Positions 10,136 through 19,162 of a stretch of DNA of 64,000 nucleotides are shown in pieces; the stretch's first letter is position 1; every line of letters begins with the position of its first letter. The notes under the pieces are model-generated. The model saw nothing but the letters and a program-made list of their open reading frames with translations. It was not told where the DNA came from and made no database searches. The translations under genes and the position numbers were made by a program. This stretch comes from Acidovorax sp. Root219. GTDB lineage: Bacteria > Pseudomonadota > Gammaproteobacteria > Burkholderiales > Burkholderiaceae_C. The stretch lies in the NCBI RefSeq assembly GCF_001428665.1, contig NZ_LMIJ01000023.1, forward strand, positions 1-64,000, given 5' to 3'.

Positions 10136-10806
10136 AGCCAGTGGGCAGGCAGTTCGAAGACCAGGCCGCGCGCTTCCGGCAAGGCCTGGTAAGGTACGTC
10201 GGCGAGCAGGGGAGCTCCCAGGCGCGCACACAGGTAGGCCTTGTTCTCCTCCACGGCTTGCATCGCGGGGTCTACCTGGTTGGCCACCCAGCCGGCCAGC
10301 GTGAGGCCGCGCGCGCGGATGGCCTCGGCCGTCAGCAGTGCATGGTTCAGGCAGCCCAGGCGCAGGCCCACCACCAGCACCACGGGCAGGGCCAGGGCCA
10401 GGGCCAGGTCGGCGCCGGTCGTGGTGTCCGACAGCGGCACGTGAAAGCCGCCCGCACCTTCCACCACCACCGCGTCGGCCTGGGCCGCCAGTGCCTGGTA
10501 GCAGTGCACGATGGCGGCGATGTCGATCTGCACACCGGCGCGGGCCGCCGCGATGTGGGGCGAGAGCGGGTCGGGCAGCAGCACCGGGTTGTCCAGCGCG
10601 GCCGGCACCGCCACGGTCGATGCGGCGCGCAGCGCAATCGCGTCTTCGCTGGCCCAGTCGCCGCCCCAGGGCACGACGCCGGCCGCCACCGGCTTCATGC
10701 CGACCACGCGGCGGTGGTGCGGCGCCAGCGCATGCAGCAGGCCGGCGGACACCAGCGTCTTGCCCACGCCGGTGTCGGTACCGGTCACAAAACATCCAAT
10801 CATCAA
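10132..10806 (-). CDS. bioD: Dethiobiotin synthetase
   Basis: BioD closes the ureido ring of dethiobiotin from 7,8-diaminononanoate, CO2 and ATP. The 224-residue protein opens with the P-loop GTDTGVGKT near residues 9-17 and contains [12 protein letters not shown], a family signature. Two ATGs (10806 and 10803) start the frame, and both overlap or abut the bioA stop codon at 10803-10805. The 4-nt overlap with bioF continues the translational coupling. bioB is not in this window. Confidence 0.95.
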   Translation of the reverse strand: MMIGCFVTGTDTGVGKTLVSAGLLHALAPHHRRVVGMKPVAAGVVPWGGDWASEDAIALRAASTVAVPAALDNPVLLPDPLSPHIAAARAGVQIDIAAIVHCYQALAAQADAVVVEGAGGFHVPLSDTTTGADLALALALPVVLVVGLRLGCLNHALLTAEAIRARGLTLAGWVANQVDPAMQAVEENKAYLCARLGAPLLADVPYQALPEARGLVFELPAHWL

Positions 10807-12149
10807 CAGATTTCCTCTTGCAGGGTGGCGTTCAGCGCGTCGAGCGCGCCGCTGGCCAGGCAGTCAACCGCCTCGCCGTCGAGCACATAGGGTGGCATGG
10901 CATACAGCGTGTTGCCGATGGGGCGCAGCACCAGCCCCCGCGCCATGGCCTGCTGGTGGTAGCGGCGCGAAAAATCGGGCAGGGTGGTGTCGATGTCCCA
11001 GGCCCAGACCATGCCCAGGCGGCGCGCATGGCGCAAGCGCGGGTGCTGGGCCAGGGGCGCGCAGGCGGTGTCGATGCGCTGCGCCAGCCCCGCGTTGGCC
11101 TTGAGCGCATCCAACTGCTCGAACAGCTCCAGCGTGGCCAGGGCCGCACGGCAGGCCAGCGGGTTGCCGGTGTACGAGTGCGAGTGCAAAAAGCCGCGCG
11201 CCACCTCGTCCGCATAGAACGCCTGGTACACCGTGTCCGTGGTCAGCACCGCCGACAGCGGCAGGGTGCCACCCGTAAGGCCCTTGGACAGGCAGATGAA
11301 GTCGGGCCGGATGCCCGCCTGCTGGTGCGCGAACATGCTGCCCGTGCGGCCAAAGCCCGTGGCGATCTCGTCCACCACCAGGTGCACCTCGTAGCGGTCG
11401 CACAGCGCGCGCGCCAGGCGCAGGTATTCGGGGTCGTGCATGGCCATACCGGCCGCGCACTGCACCAGGGGCTCCACGATCAGCGCGGCAGTGTCGGCGT
11501 GGTGCTCGGCCAGCCAGGCGTCAAGGGCGGCGGCGCTGCGCCGGGCCACATCCTCGGGGGATTCTCCAGGCGTGGCCTGGCGCGCATCGGGGCTGGGCAC
11601 GGTGGCGGCCAGGCGCACCAGCGGGGCGTAGGCCTCGCGGAACAGCGCGATGTCGGTCACCGCCAATGCCCCCACGGTCTCGCCGTGGTAGCCACCAGCC
11701 AGGCCCACGAAGCGGCTCTTGCCCGGGCGGCCCGTGTTGCGCCAGTAGTGGGCGCTCATCTTGAGCGAGATCTCGGTGGCGGCCGCGCCATCGCTGCCGT
11801 AGAACGCGTGGCCCAGGCCCGTGAGCACACCCAGGCGCTCCGACAGCTCGACCACCGGCGCGTGCGTGAAGCCGGCCAGCATCACATGGTCGAGCCGCTC
11901 CATCTGGTCGGCCAGGGCGGCCTTGATGTGCGGGTGGCTGTGGCCGAACAGGTTGACCCACCAGGAGCTGATGCCATCGAGGTAGCGCCGGCCGTCGGTG
12001 CCGTACAGCCAGGGGCCTTGCGCGTGCGCGATGGCCACGGGCGGCTGGGCCTCGTGCCGCTTCATCTGCGTGCAGGGGTGCCAGACGTGGGCCAGGCTGC
12101 GAGCGACCAGGTCTTTCCTGGCCGTCTTGGGTGCGGTGGTGAACGCCAT
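10803..12149 (-). CDS. bioA: Adenosylmethionine-8-amino-7-oxononanoate aminotransferase
   Basis: BioA transfers an amino group from S-adenosylmethionine to 8-amino-7-oxononanoate (class III, PLP). The 448-residue protein has HVWHPCTQM near the N-terminus, [19 protein letters not shown] and LSKGLTGG with the PLP lysine. The start ATG at 12149 shares one base with the queD stop (TGATG), so translation is probably coupled to queD. Confidence 0.95.
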   Translation of the reverse strand: MAFTTAPKTARKDLVARSLAHVWHPCTQMKRHEAQPPVAIAHAQGPWLYGTDGRRYLDGISSWWVNLFGHSHPHIKAALADQMERLDHVMLAGFTHAPVVELSERLGVLTGLGHAFYGSDGAAATEISLKMSAHYWRNTGRPGKSRFVGLAGGYHGETVGALAVTDIALFREAYAPLVRLAATVPSPDARQATPGESPEDVARRSAAALDAWLAEHHADTAALIVEPLVQCAAGMAMHDPEYLRLARALCDRYEVHLVVDEIATGFGRTGSMFAHQQAGIRPDFICLSKGLTGGTLPLSAVLTTDTVYQAFYADEVARGFLHSHSYTGNPLACRAALATLELFEQLDALKANAGLAQRIDTACAPLAQHPRLRHARRLGMVWAWDIDTTLPDFSRRYHQQAMARGLVLRPIGNTLYAMPPYVLDGEAVDCLASGALDALNATLQEEIC

Positions 12150-12523
12150 CACTGCAGCGTGAAGTCGAGCGCGCAGCTGTCGCCCAGCGCCTCGCGCCAC
12201 ACGCGCACGCGGCTCACGCGCGGGCGCAGTTCGGCAGGCAAGGCCTGCGCGATGAAGAGGCACAGGTTCTCGAGCGTGGGAATGCCCAGCCCGGATACCT
12301 CGTCGAGCATGTGGTGGTCGAGCTGCTCGCGCACCACCTCCAGCCCCCGGCGCAGCAGGCCGAGGTCCAGCACCATGCCGGTAGCGGGGTCGCGCGGGCC
12401 GCTGAGCGAGACCTCGGCATGGTAGGTATGGCCGTGGATGCGGCGGCTGCCTTCGGCCTCGATCTCGCGGCGCAGGGTGTGGGCCGCGTCGAAGAAGAAG
12501 CGCTGGGAAATGGTGAACTGCAT
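12149..12523 (-). CDS. queD: 6-carboxytetrahydropterin synthase family (QueD-like), catalytic Cys replaced by Ser
   Basis: A 124-residue member of the 6-pyruvoyl/6-carboxy-tetrahydropterin synthase family, the second step toward the queuosine precursor. Zinc ligands are H15 (FFFDAAHTL) and the HGH pair H30/H32. The downstream LDHHMLDEV and PTLENLC motifs are present. In canonical QueD a catalytic cysteine sits four residues before HGH; here that position is Ser26 (GSRRIHGH). It lies 2 nt after queE, which supports a queuosine role. Another pterin role is possible because of the substitution. Confidence 0.8.
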   Translation of the reverse strand: MQFTISQRFFFDAAHTLRREIEAEGSRRIHGHTYHAEVSLSGPRDPATGMVLDLGLLRRGLEVVREQLDHHMLDEVSGLGIPTLENLCLFIAQALPAELRPRVSRVRVWREALGDSCALDFTLQ

Positions 12524-12525
12524 AG

Positions 12526-13164
12526 CTATCGGATGCCGCTGATCTTGTGGGTCTGCAGGCTCAGCCGCCAGGCGGGCTGTTCCATGCAGGTGGCAATACA
12601 GAGGGCGATGTGGGCGGCCTGGTTGGGGCCATCCATGGGCTGTAGGAAGCGGTGGGCGAACTGCCCCGTCTGCCCGATGGCCGCAAGGTCCATCCCGGCC
12701 TGGGGCCAGACCAGCTTGAGCTCCTGGCCCTGCTGCTGCACCCAGGGCGCGCCGGCCTTGGGGCTCACGCACAGCCAGTCGATGCCCGGCGGCGCGGCCA
12801 CCGTGCCATTGGTCTCCACGGCAATGCGGAACTGCCGTGCGTGCAGGGCCTCGATCAGGGCCGCATCCACCTGCAGCAGGGGCTCGCCCCCCGTCAGCAC
12901 CACCAGGCGGTGATCGGCATCGTGGGCCGGCCACTGGGCCGCAATGCGTTCCGTCAGGGCATCGGCCGTGGTGAACTTGCCGCCCAGGGTGCCGTCGGTG
13001 CCCACGAAGTCGGTGTCGCAGAAGCGGCAGATGGCGCTGGCGCGGTCGGCCTCGCGGCCACTCCAGAGGTTGCAGCCCGCAAAGCGGCAGAACACGGCGG
13101 GCATGCCCGCCTGCCCGCCTTCGCCCTGCAGGGTGTAGAAGATTTCCTTGACGCTGTAGGTCAT
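12526..13164 (-). CDS. queE: 7-carboxy-7-deazaguanine synthase, radical SAM
   Basis: QueE rearranges 6-carboxytetrahydropterin into 7-carboxy-7-deazaguanine for queuosine tRNA modification. The 212-residue protein begins YTLQGEGGQAG, as in the family. Its cluster cysteines are C31, C46 and C49, spaced C-x14-C-x2-C instead of the usual C-x3-C-x2-C. This expanded spacing is known from Burkholderia QueE. VVLTGGEPLL follows near residue 90. It sits between nadB (6-nt gap) and queD (2-nt gap). Confidence 0.93.
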   Translation of the reverse strand: MTYSVKEIFYTLQGEGGQAGMPAVFCRFAGCNLWSGREADRASAICRFCDTDFVGTDGTLGGKFTTADALTERIAAQWPAHDADHRLVVLTGGEPLLQVDAALIEALHARQFRIAVETNGTVAAPPGIDWLCVSPKAGAPWVQQQGQELKLVWPQAGMDLAAIGQTGQFAHRFLQPMDGPNQAAHIALCIATCMEQPAWRLSLQTHKISGIR

Positions 13165-13170
13165 ACCTTG

Positions 13171-14760
13171 TCAGGCCACCGGTGGCACGAGGATGGTGGG
13201 GGCCGCAGGGGCGGCCAGCTCGGGGTAGTCGCGGCTGAAATGCAGGCCCCGGCTCTCGCGGCGCATCTGCGCCGAGCGCACGATGAGCTCGGCCACCTGC
13301 ACCAGGTTGCGCAGCTCCAGCAGGTCGCGCGTGACGTGGAAGTGCGAGTAGAACTCGTGGATCTCGCCCTGCAGCAGCGCAATGCGGTGGGCCGCGCGTT
13401 CGAGCCGCTTGTTGGTGCGCACGATGCCCACGTAGTCCCACATGAAGCGGCGCAGCTCGTCCCAGTTGTGCGAGATGACCACGCACTCGTCGGCATCGGT
13501 CACGCGGCTGTCGTCCCACTGGGGCAGCTCGGGCAACTCCACGGCTGGCGCTGCGGCAATGGCCTGGGCGGCCGCGCGTGCGAACACCATGCATTCGACC
13601 AGCGAATTGCTGGCCAGGCGGTTGGCGCCGTGCAGGCCCGTGCAGGCCGTCTCGCCGATGGCGAACAGGCCCGGCAGGTCGGTGCGGCCTGCCAGGTCGG
13701 TGAGCACGCCGCCGCAGGTGTAGTGGGCGGCCGGCACCACGGGGATGGGCTCCTTGGTGATGTCGATGCCCAGTTCTGCACAGCGCGCGAGGATGTTGGG
13801 GAAATGCTCCTGCAAAAATTCCGGGCTCTGGTGCGAGATATCGAGGTGCACGCAATCGAGGCCGCGCTTCTTCATCTCGTAGTCGATGGCGCGGGCCACC
13901 ACGTCGCGCGGCGCCAGTTCGGCGCGCTCGTCGTGCTGCGGCATGAAGCGCGTGCCGCCGGCCGATGCAGGCAGCTTGAGCAGGCCACCCTCGCCGCGCA
14001 CGGCCTCCGTGATCAGAAACGACTTGGCGTGCGGGTGGTACAGGCAGGTCGGGTGGAACTGGATGAACTCCAGGTTGGCCACGCGGCAGCCCGCGCGCCA
14101 GGCGGCCGCGATGCCGTCGCCCGTAGCCGTGTCGGGGTTGGTGGTGTACAGGTAGACCTTGCCCGCGCCGCCCGTGGCCAGGATGGTCTGGGGTGCGCGG
14201 AAGGTGAGGACCTCGTCGGTGGCTTCGTCCAGCGCGTACAGGCCCAGACAGCGGTCGGAGCCCTTGGCACCCAGCTTGCGTGCCGTGATCAGGTCCACCA
14301 GCGTGTGCTGCTCGAACAGCGTGATGCCCGGCGTGGCGCGCACCACGTCGATCAGCGTGCGCTGCACCGCCGCACCGGTGGCGTCGGTGGAATGCACGAT
14401 GCGCCGCGCACTGTGGCCGCCCTCGCGCGTGAGGTGCAAGGCGCCGTCTTCCAGCGAAAAGGGCACGCCCAGTTGCTGCAGCCAGGCAATCGCATCGGGC
14501 GCGTTCTCCACCACGAAGCGGGTGGCGGCCAGGTCGCACAGGCCGGCCCCGGCCACCAGGGTGTCTTCCACATGCGCGCCAAAGCTGTCCCCGTCGGCCA
14601 GCACGGCCGCAATGCCGCCCTGGGCCCAGGCGCTGGCACCATCGTGCAACTGGCGCTTGGTGATCACCGCCACGCGGTGCGTGGGCGCCAGGTGCAGCGC
14701 GGCCGAAAGCCCGGCGAGGCCGCTGCCTACGATGAGAACGTCGAAGTCGTGAGATGCCAT
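13171..14760 (-). CDS. nadB: L-aspartate oxidase
   Basis: NadB oxidises L-aspartate to iminoaspartate with FAD and passes it to NadA. The 529-residue flavoprotein starts with a Rossmann FAD motif (VLIVGSGLAGLSAAL, residues 7-21) and includes GGIAAVL and the HPTCLYHP segment shared with the succinate dehydrogenase family. ATG 14760 (MASHDFDV) is preferred over the upstream 14805 because it places the FAD motif at the usual distance. It is the first gene of the tightly spaced cofactor operon. Confidence 0.95.
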   Translation of the reverse strand: MASHDFDVLIVGSGLAGLSAALHLAPTHRVAVITKRQLHDGASAWAQGGIAAVLADGDSFGAHVEDTLVAGAGLCDLAATRFVVENAPDAIAWLQQLGVPFSLEDGALHLTREGGHSARRIVHSTDATGAAVQRTLIDVVRATPGITLFEQHTLVDLITARKLGAKGSDRCLGLYALDEATDEVLTFRAPQTILATGGAGKVYLYTTNPDTATGDGIAAAWRAGCRVANLEFIQFHPTCLYHPHAKSFLITEAVRGEGGLLKLPASAGGTRFMPQHDERAELAPRDVVARAIDYEMKKRGLDCVHLDISHQSPEFLQEHFPNILARCAELGIDITKEPIPVVPAAHYTCGGVLTDLAGRTDLPGLFAIGETACTGLHGANRLASNSLVECMVFARAAAQAIAAAPAVELPELPQWDDSRVTDADECVVISHNWDELRRFMWDYVGIVRTNKRLERAAHRIALLQGEIHEFYSHFHVTRDLLELRNLVQVAELIVRSAQMRRESRGLHFSRDYPELAAPAAPTILVPPVA

Positions 14761-14828
14761 GGCTTGCTGGGATGGAGAGGTGGTGGGACCATGGCCGCCC
14801 GCCATGGCCAGAAATCAGGCGGCGGTGT

Positions 14829-15671
14829 TCAGGCGGGCGTGTACGCCAGTCGCACGTAGATCGGCGCGAAGGCCTCGGCCTGGGTGATCTCGATCAGCGT
14901 CTCTTTGGCCAGTTCCAAGAGGGCGATGAAGGTCACCACCAGCACGGTGCTGCCGCGCTCGGGCTCGAACAGCTCCTCGAACTCCACGAAGCGGCGGCCC
15001 TGCAGCGTCTTGAGCACCATGCTCATGTACTCGCGCACCGAGAGTTCCTCGCGCGTGATCTTGTGGTGCTGCACCAGCTTGGCGCGCTTCATGATGTCGC
15101 GCCAGGCCTCCTGGAGCTCCACCACGTGCACGTCGGGAAAGCGCGGTTGCAGGCTCTGCTCGATGTAGACCTGGGCCTTGAGGAAGTCGCGTCCGTACTG
15201 CGGCAGCTGCGACAGGCGCATGCCGGCCATCTTCATCTGCTCGTATTCGAGCAGGCGGCGCACCAGCTCGGCCCGGGGGTCCACGGGATCTTCGCCCTCG
15301 GCCTGCTTCTTGGGCGGCAGCAGCATGCGCGACTTGATCTCGATCAGCATCGCCGCCATCAGCAGGTACTCGGCGGCCAGCTCCAGGTTGCGGCTGCGGA
15401 TCTCGTCCACATACGCCAGGTACTGCTTCGTGACCCCCACCATGGGGATATCGAGGATGTTGAAGTTCTGCTTTCTGATCAGGTACAGCAGCAAATCCAG
15501 CGGCCCTTCGAAGGCTTCGAGGAAGACTTCGAGCGCATCGGGCGGGATGTACAGGTCGGTGGGCAGGGCGAACAGCGGCTCGCCGTACAGGCGCGCCAGG
15601 GCAACCTGGTCCACCACGTCGGGCATGCCCTGGTCCTGGACCGCGGCATCGGCTTCGCTCGCGCTGTTCAT
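14829..15671 (-). CDS. scpA: Segregation and condensation protein A
   Basis: ScpA is the kleisin of the bacterial SMC condensin, linking SMC heads with ScpB during chromosome segregation. The 280-residue product has FEGPLDLLLYLIRKQNFNI at about residues 53-71 and the LLMAAMLIEIKSRMLLP segment, both diagnostic. ATG 15671 is chosen over the adjoining TTG at 15674. nadB follows 68 nt downstream, so scpA may head the cofactor operon. No scpB or smc gene is in view. Confidence 0.93.
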   Translation of the reverse strand: MNSASEADAAVQDQGMPDVVDQVALARLYGEPLFALPTDLYIPPDALEVFLEAFEGPLDLLLYLIRKQNFNILDIPMVGVTKQYLAYVDEIRSRNLELAAEYLLMAAMLIEIKSRMLLPPKKQAEGEDPVDPRAELVRRLLEYEQMKMAGMRLSQLPQYGRDFLKAQVYIEQSLQPRFPDVHVVELQEAWRDIMKRAKLVQHHKITREELSVREYMSMVLKTLQGRRFVEFEELFEPERGSTVLVVTFIALLELAKETLIEITQAEAFAPIYVRLAYTPA

Positions 15672-15725
15672 CAATTTGCTATGAAATAAAGAGCTTCAAA
15701 CGCTTTGTGAAAAAGCGATGGAAGC
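15660..15725. repeat. Comamonadaceae-type short interspersed repeat (candidate)
   Basis: The sequence between scpA and the DUF3460 gene is AT-rich and contains ATTTGCTATGAAATAAAGAG followed by a small hairpin (CGCTTT at 15701-15706, AAAGCG at 15712-15717). It resembles an interspersed intergenic repeat I associate with Acidovorax and relatives (GCTAT core, then an AGCGCTT hairpin). No second full copy was noticed in this window, so the call rests on recollection of the family. Confidence 0.35.
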
Positions 15726-15747
15726 CGTTTTCATGCGGAAAATTCGC

Positions 15748-15954
15748 TCAGTCGGCGTTGGTCTGGTAGACGTAGGGCTTTTGCTCGACCTGGCCTTCGC
15801 GGTACTCGCCCCAGATCTTGCGGTCCACCTGCTTGTCCCACAGCAGGGCGCGGCCTGCCACCTGCTGGGCGTCCAGTTCGGGCCGGCTCGCCTTGAGCTG
15901 GTTGATGAACTGCGTGGTGTCGGATTGGTAATCGGGGCGGCGGAAAATGGACAT
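15748..15954 (-). CDS. DUF3460 family small protein
   Basis: A 68-residue cytoplasmic protein starting MSIFRRPDYQSDTTQF and containing LLWDKQ and YVYQTNAD. It matches my memory of the short betaproteobacterial DUF3460 family, whose function is unknown. It is charged, has no signal or membrane segment, and lies upstream of scpA on the same strand. The ATG at 15954 is chosen because conserved sequence starts there; the open frame extends further but without family-like sequence. Confidence 0.75.
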   Translation of the reverse strand: MSIFRRPDYQSDTTQFINQLKASRPELDAQQVAGRALLWDKQVDRKIWGEYREGQVEQKPYVYQTNAD

Positions 15955-15996
15955 GGACTGGTAACCTCTTTTCCTTGATTTTACCGGGATGACCCC

Positions 15997-16509
15997 ATGC
16001 CCCCATTTTTTCGTGCCGTGGCAGCCGCCATCACCACCCTGGCGCTGCTCGCCGCCGCTGGCTGCGACCCCCAGCGCATCAGCGAACTGCAGCCCGGCGT
16101 GTCCACCGAGGCGGACGTGCGCGACCGCTTCGGCGTGCCCGAGAACACCTGGAACGAGGCCGACGGCACCCGCACCTTCGAGTACAACCGCCAGCCCGCC
16201 GGCCAGGTCAACTACATGATCGCCATCGGGCCCGACGGCAAGCTGATCGCCGTGCGCCAGGTGCTCACGCCCGAGAACTTCGCCAAGGTCCAGCCCGGCA
16301 TGGGGATGGATGCCGTGCGCCGCTTGCTGGGCAAGGCGGCCAAGGTGGTGCCCTACCCGCTCAAGGGTGAAACCCATGTGCAGTGGCGCTTTGCCAACGC
16401 GCGCAACGAGCCGCAGGTGTTCACCGTGGTCCAGGGGCCGGGCGCCCAGGTGCTGCGCACCGAGACCGGGCCCGACCTGGATGCCCCGGAATTCAAGGGC
16501 GGCAAGTAG
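15997..16509 (+). CDS. BamE/SmpA-like outer membrane lipoprotein
   Basis: A 170-residue predicted lipoprotein: signal peptide to residue 22, then lipobox LAAAGC with Cys23. The mature part has two SmpA/OmlA-type units, the first around LQPGVSTEADVRDRFGVP and the second around VQPGMGMDAVRRLLGKA. That internal duplication suggests an outer-membrane protein related to, but not identical with, the BAM subunit BamE. It stands alone, diverging from the DUF3460 gene and converging on the broken sulP. Confidence 0.75.
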   Translation: MPPFFRAVAAAITTLALLAAAGCDPQRISELQPGVSTEADVRDRFGVPENTWNEADGTRTFEYNRQPAGQVNYMIAIGPDGKLIAVRQVLTPENFAKVQPGMGMDAVRRLLGKAAKVVPYPLKGETHVQWRFANARNEPQVFTVVQGPGAQVLRTETGPDLDAPEFKGGK

Positions 16510-16513
16510 CCAC

Positions 16514-17433
16514 TCATACATTGATGCCGGTACTGCCTTGCGCGGCGAGCCGGTCGGCAAAGCCAGAGCGCTCCATCAGCGAGCGCGGCTGCTCGTGCAG
16601 ATGCACGATCTGCAGATGGCCGCCGCGCTGTGCCACCGCCTTGAGCACCTGGCCGAGGGCATCGAGGCCGGTGGTGTCCAGCGCCACGAGCTCGCTTGCG
16701 TCCAGCACCAGGTCCACGCCGGCGGGGACGGTCTCCACCGCTTGCACGATGGGGTCGATCTTGGCCGCCGCGCCGAAGAACAGCGCGCCGTGCAGGCGCC
16801 AGGTCTGGGTAGCCCGCCCTGGCGTTGCCGCGGCAGGCGGCTGCAGCTCGGCCCTGAACAGCCCGCTCATGCGCCGCACGAACAGTGCGCAGGCCATGAA
16901 CAGGCCCACCTCCACCGCCACCGTGAGGTCGAACACCACGGTGAGGAAGAAGGTGCCCAGCATCAGCAGCCGGTAGTGGTTGCTGAAGTGGCGCAGGCGC
17001 ACGAACTCGTGCCACTCGCCCATGTTCCATGCCACGAACAGCAGGATGCCTGCCAGCACCGCCAGTGGAATGTGCAGTGCCAGCGGCGCTGCAGCCAGCA
17101 CGATCACCGCCAGCGTCAGCGCGTGCACGATGCCTGCGATGGGGGAGGTGGCGCCCGATCGGATGTTGGTCACCGTGCGCGCAATGGTGCCCGTGGCCGG
17201 CATGCCGCCGAAGAAGGGCACGACCAGGTTGGCCAGGCCCTGGGCCATGAGTTCCTGGTTGGGGTCGTGCTTGCGGTGGTGGGGGTCGGTGGCCAGCTGG
17301 TCGGCCACCCGGGCACACAGCAGCGATTCGATGGCGCCCAGCAGGGCGATGGTGAGCGTGGGCGTGACTAGCAGGCGCACGGTCTCCCATGAGCATCGAT
17401 CAGCCGGGGGTGGAAGGCGAAGGACAGCTGCAT
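16514..17433 (-). pseudogene. SulP/SLC26 anion transporter gene with internal deletion
   Basis: The 3' part encodes the second half of a SulP transporter, beginning SWETVRLLVTPTLTIALLG, then several membrane helices and a C-terminal STAS domain (LVLDASELVALDTTGLDAL). Intact SulP proteins are about 550 residues and carry roughly 230 residues before this point. At 17433 an ATG opens MQLSFAFHPRLIDA, which looks like the native N-terminus of these transporters. It then runs out of frame into the later part near 17390-17395 and stops. I infer an internal deletion of about 700 bp with loss of frame. Confidence 0.8.
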
Positions 17434-17625
17434 GGGGCGGTGGGTTCCAGTGTATTCCCCAGGCCGGTGAGCGCAACCATGGGTCGCTGGGCCAGACGGG
17501 TGTGGGGTGCGCCGAGAATGCAAGCATGTCCTGTGCCGGTGCTTGCACCACCCTTCTGGCGCAGTGCTTGCTTGTGCAAATGCATGCCCCCCGGTGGGTT
17601 GCCGCTGTATCCTGACGAACCGACC

Positions 17626-18264
17626 ATGCCTGACACCCCCGCCCCGACCACCGAAACCGACACCCCCCCGTCGTTGCGCCATGGCACCTATGAGGACGCC
17701 CAGGCCATCTTCGCCGGCACCTTGTTCGTGGCGATGGCGCTCATGCTGTTCAACCAGGCGGGCCTGCTGGTGGGCGGCACGGCGGGCATTGCCTTTTTGC
17801 TGCACTACGTCACTGGCGTTTCGTTCGGCAAGCTGTTCTTCCTCGTGAACCTGCCGTTCTACTGGTTCGCCTGGACGCGCATGGGGCGCGAGTTCACCAT
17901 CAAGACCTTTGTCTCGGTGGCGCTGCTGTCGGGGCTGACCGAGCTGTTCCCCCATGTCATGCATGTGGACTACCTCAACCCCCTGTTCGCCTCGCTGCTC
18001 GGTGGCCTGCTGCTGGGCACGGGCTGCCTGTTCCTGGCGCGGCACCGCTCCAGCCTGGGCGGGGCCACGGTGCTTTCGCTGTACATGCAGGACCGCTATG
18101 GCATCCGCGCCGGCAAGGTGCAGATGGGCATCGACTGCGCGGTGGTGCTGCTGGCGCTGTTCATCGTGCCCGTCGACCGGGTGGCGTACTCGGTGCTGGC
18201 GGTGCTGGTGATGAGCGGCTTTCTGTGGATCAGCCACCGGCCTGGGCGCTACGTGGGGCACTGA
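17626..18264 (+). CDS. YitT family membrane protein
   Basis: A 212-residue protein with about five hydrophobic segments: AIFAGTLFVAMALMLF near residue 27, then segments around residues 60, 85, 125 and 180. The glycine-rich GGTAGIAFLLHYVTG after the first helix is typical of YitT (DUF161) proteins, whose transport role is unproven. The frame is open upstream to 17389, but ATG 17626 gives a sensible N-terminus. It diverges from the broken sulP gene, so its upstream region may have been altered by that rearrangement. Confidence 0.8.
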   Translation: MPDTPAPTTETDTPPSLRHGTYEDAQAIFAGTLFVAMALMLFNQAGLLVGGTAGIAFLLHYVTGVSFGKLFFLVNLPFYWFAWTRMGREFTIKTFVSVALLSGLTELFPHVMHVDYLNPLFASLLGGLLLGTGCLFLARHRSSLGGATVLSLYMQDRYGIRAGKVQMGIDCAVVLLALFIVPVDRVAYSVLAVLVMSGFLWISHRPGRYVGH

Positions 18265-18274
18265 GCCCCTTGGG

Positions 18275-19051
18275 TCAGAACCGGTACAGGTAGCCCGCCG
18301 TCACGGCCGGCTGGCTGGACCGATTGACCAGCGGGCTGTCCTTGATGGCGCTGCCCAGCCGGGTGGCGCCCACGTCCACGAACACCCACTGCCGCGGCGC
18401 CAGGGTGTAGCCCACGCGCACGCCGGCCTGCAGGTTCAAGGCCGAGCTGCCTTCATAGGCCGGGCGGCCCAGTAGGGCCTCGGTACCCTCGACGCCATAG
18501 TAATAGTCCACATATTTGCGGTCCTGCTGCTGCAGCGCCAGGCGCGGCGTGATGTCCCAGGCGCCCAGCTGGAAGCGGCGCTCGGCCTTCAGCGTGAACT
18601 GGCGCCCCTTGCTGTGGCCCGAGGCATCGGCCAGCAGCTCGGCCGACAGCTGTACCGGCCCGGTGTCCCAGGTCGCGGCCGCACCCAGCCAGAGGCTGCC
18701 CTTGCGCTCGCGCATGCCGGCGAGCCAGGGCGAATCCTCGGCCTCGTAGCCATCGAAACCAAAGCGCGAGCGCAGCCGCAGGCCCACCGGGCCCAGCGAG
18801 GGCAGCTTGACGTCCACGCCCGGGCCGGCAATGTGGATCCAGCGGTTTTCATAAGTCAGCAGGGGCAGCGGCTGCAGCTTGTCGTCGAAATCGCGGTAGG
18901 GCTTGCGGTCGGCGGCCACGGCCAGGCCCAGGCCCCAGGAGGAGGCGGCGCCTGCCTCCTGGGCCTGGCTGCTGGCGGGCGCCAGCAGGGGCAGTGTGGC
19001 GGCCAGTGCCGCCAGGGGGCGGAGGATGGAATGCGGGAGGCGAAGCGTCAT
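18275..19051 (-). CDS. MipA/OmpV family outer membrane protein
   Basis: A 258-residue predicted outer-membrane barrel. Residues 1 to about 30 are a signal peptide ending SSQAQ. The mature chain has alternating strands, a YYYGV motif typical of MipA/OmpV proteins and a C-terminal phenylalanine (GYLYRF). Start ATG 19051 is used; the frame extends five codons further. It diverges from the two-component genes across 221 bp that hold a repeat resembling a response-regulator box, so it may belong to that regulon. MipA-like proteins often appear beside such pairs. Confidence 0.85.
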   Translation of the reverse strand: MTLRLPHSILRPLAALAATLPLLAPASSQAQEAGAASSWGLGLAVAADRKPYRDFDDKLQPLPLLTYENRWIHIAGPGVDVKLPSLGPVGLRLRSRFGFDGYEAEDSPWLAGMRERKGSLWLGAAATWDTGPVQLSAELLADASGHSKGRQFTLKAERRFQLGAWDITPRLALQQQDRKYVDYYYGVEGTEALLGRPAYEGSSALNLQAGVRVGYTLAPRQWVFVDVGATRLGSAIKDSPLVNRSSQPAVTAGYLYRF

Positions 19052-19162
19052 GGTCTCAATTTCCACAAGAAGAAGGGGATACGGGGCAGGTCAGGCCTGC
19101 GTGGACAGGGGGCCGTCGCGGTGGTAGCTTTGCCGCGGCGGGCCGGTGGACTGTAGGAAGGC

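Noticed and set aside
10338-12425. Long plus-strand frame opposite bioA and bioD
   Set aside because: Composition is that of a mirror frame and the opposite strand encodes clear biotin enzymes.
17368-18261. Minus-strand frame opposite the YitT gene
   Set aside because: Only its last 22 codons, the sulP start, look genuine; the rest is a shadow frame.
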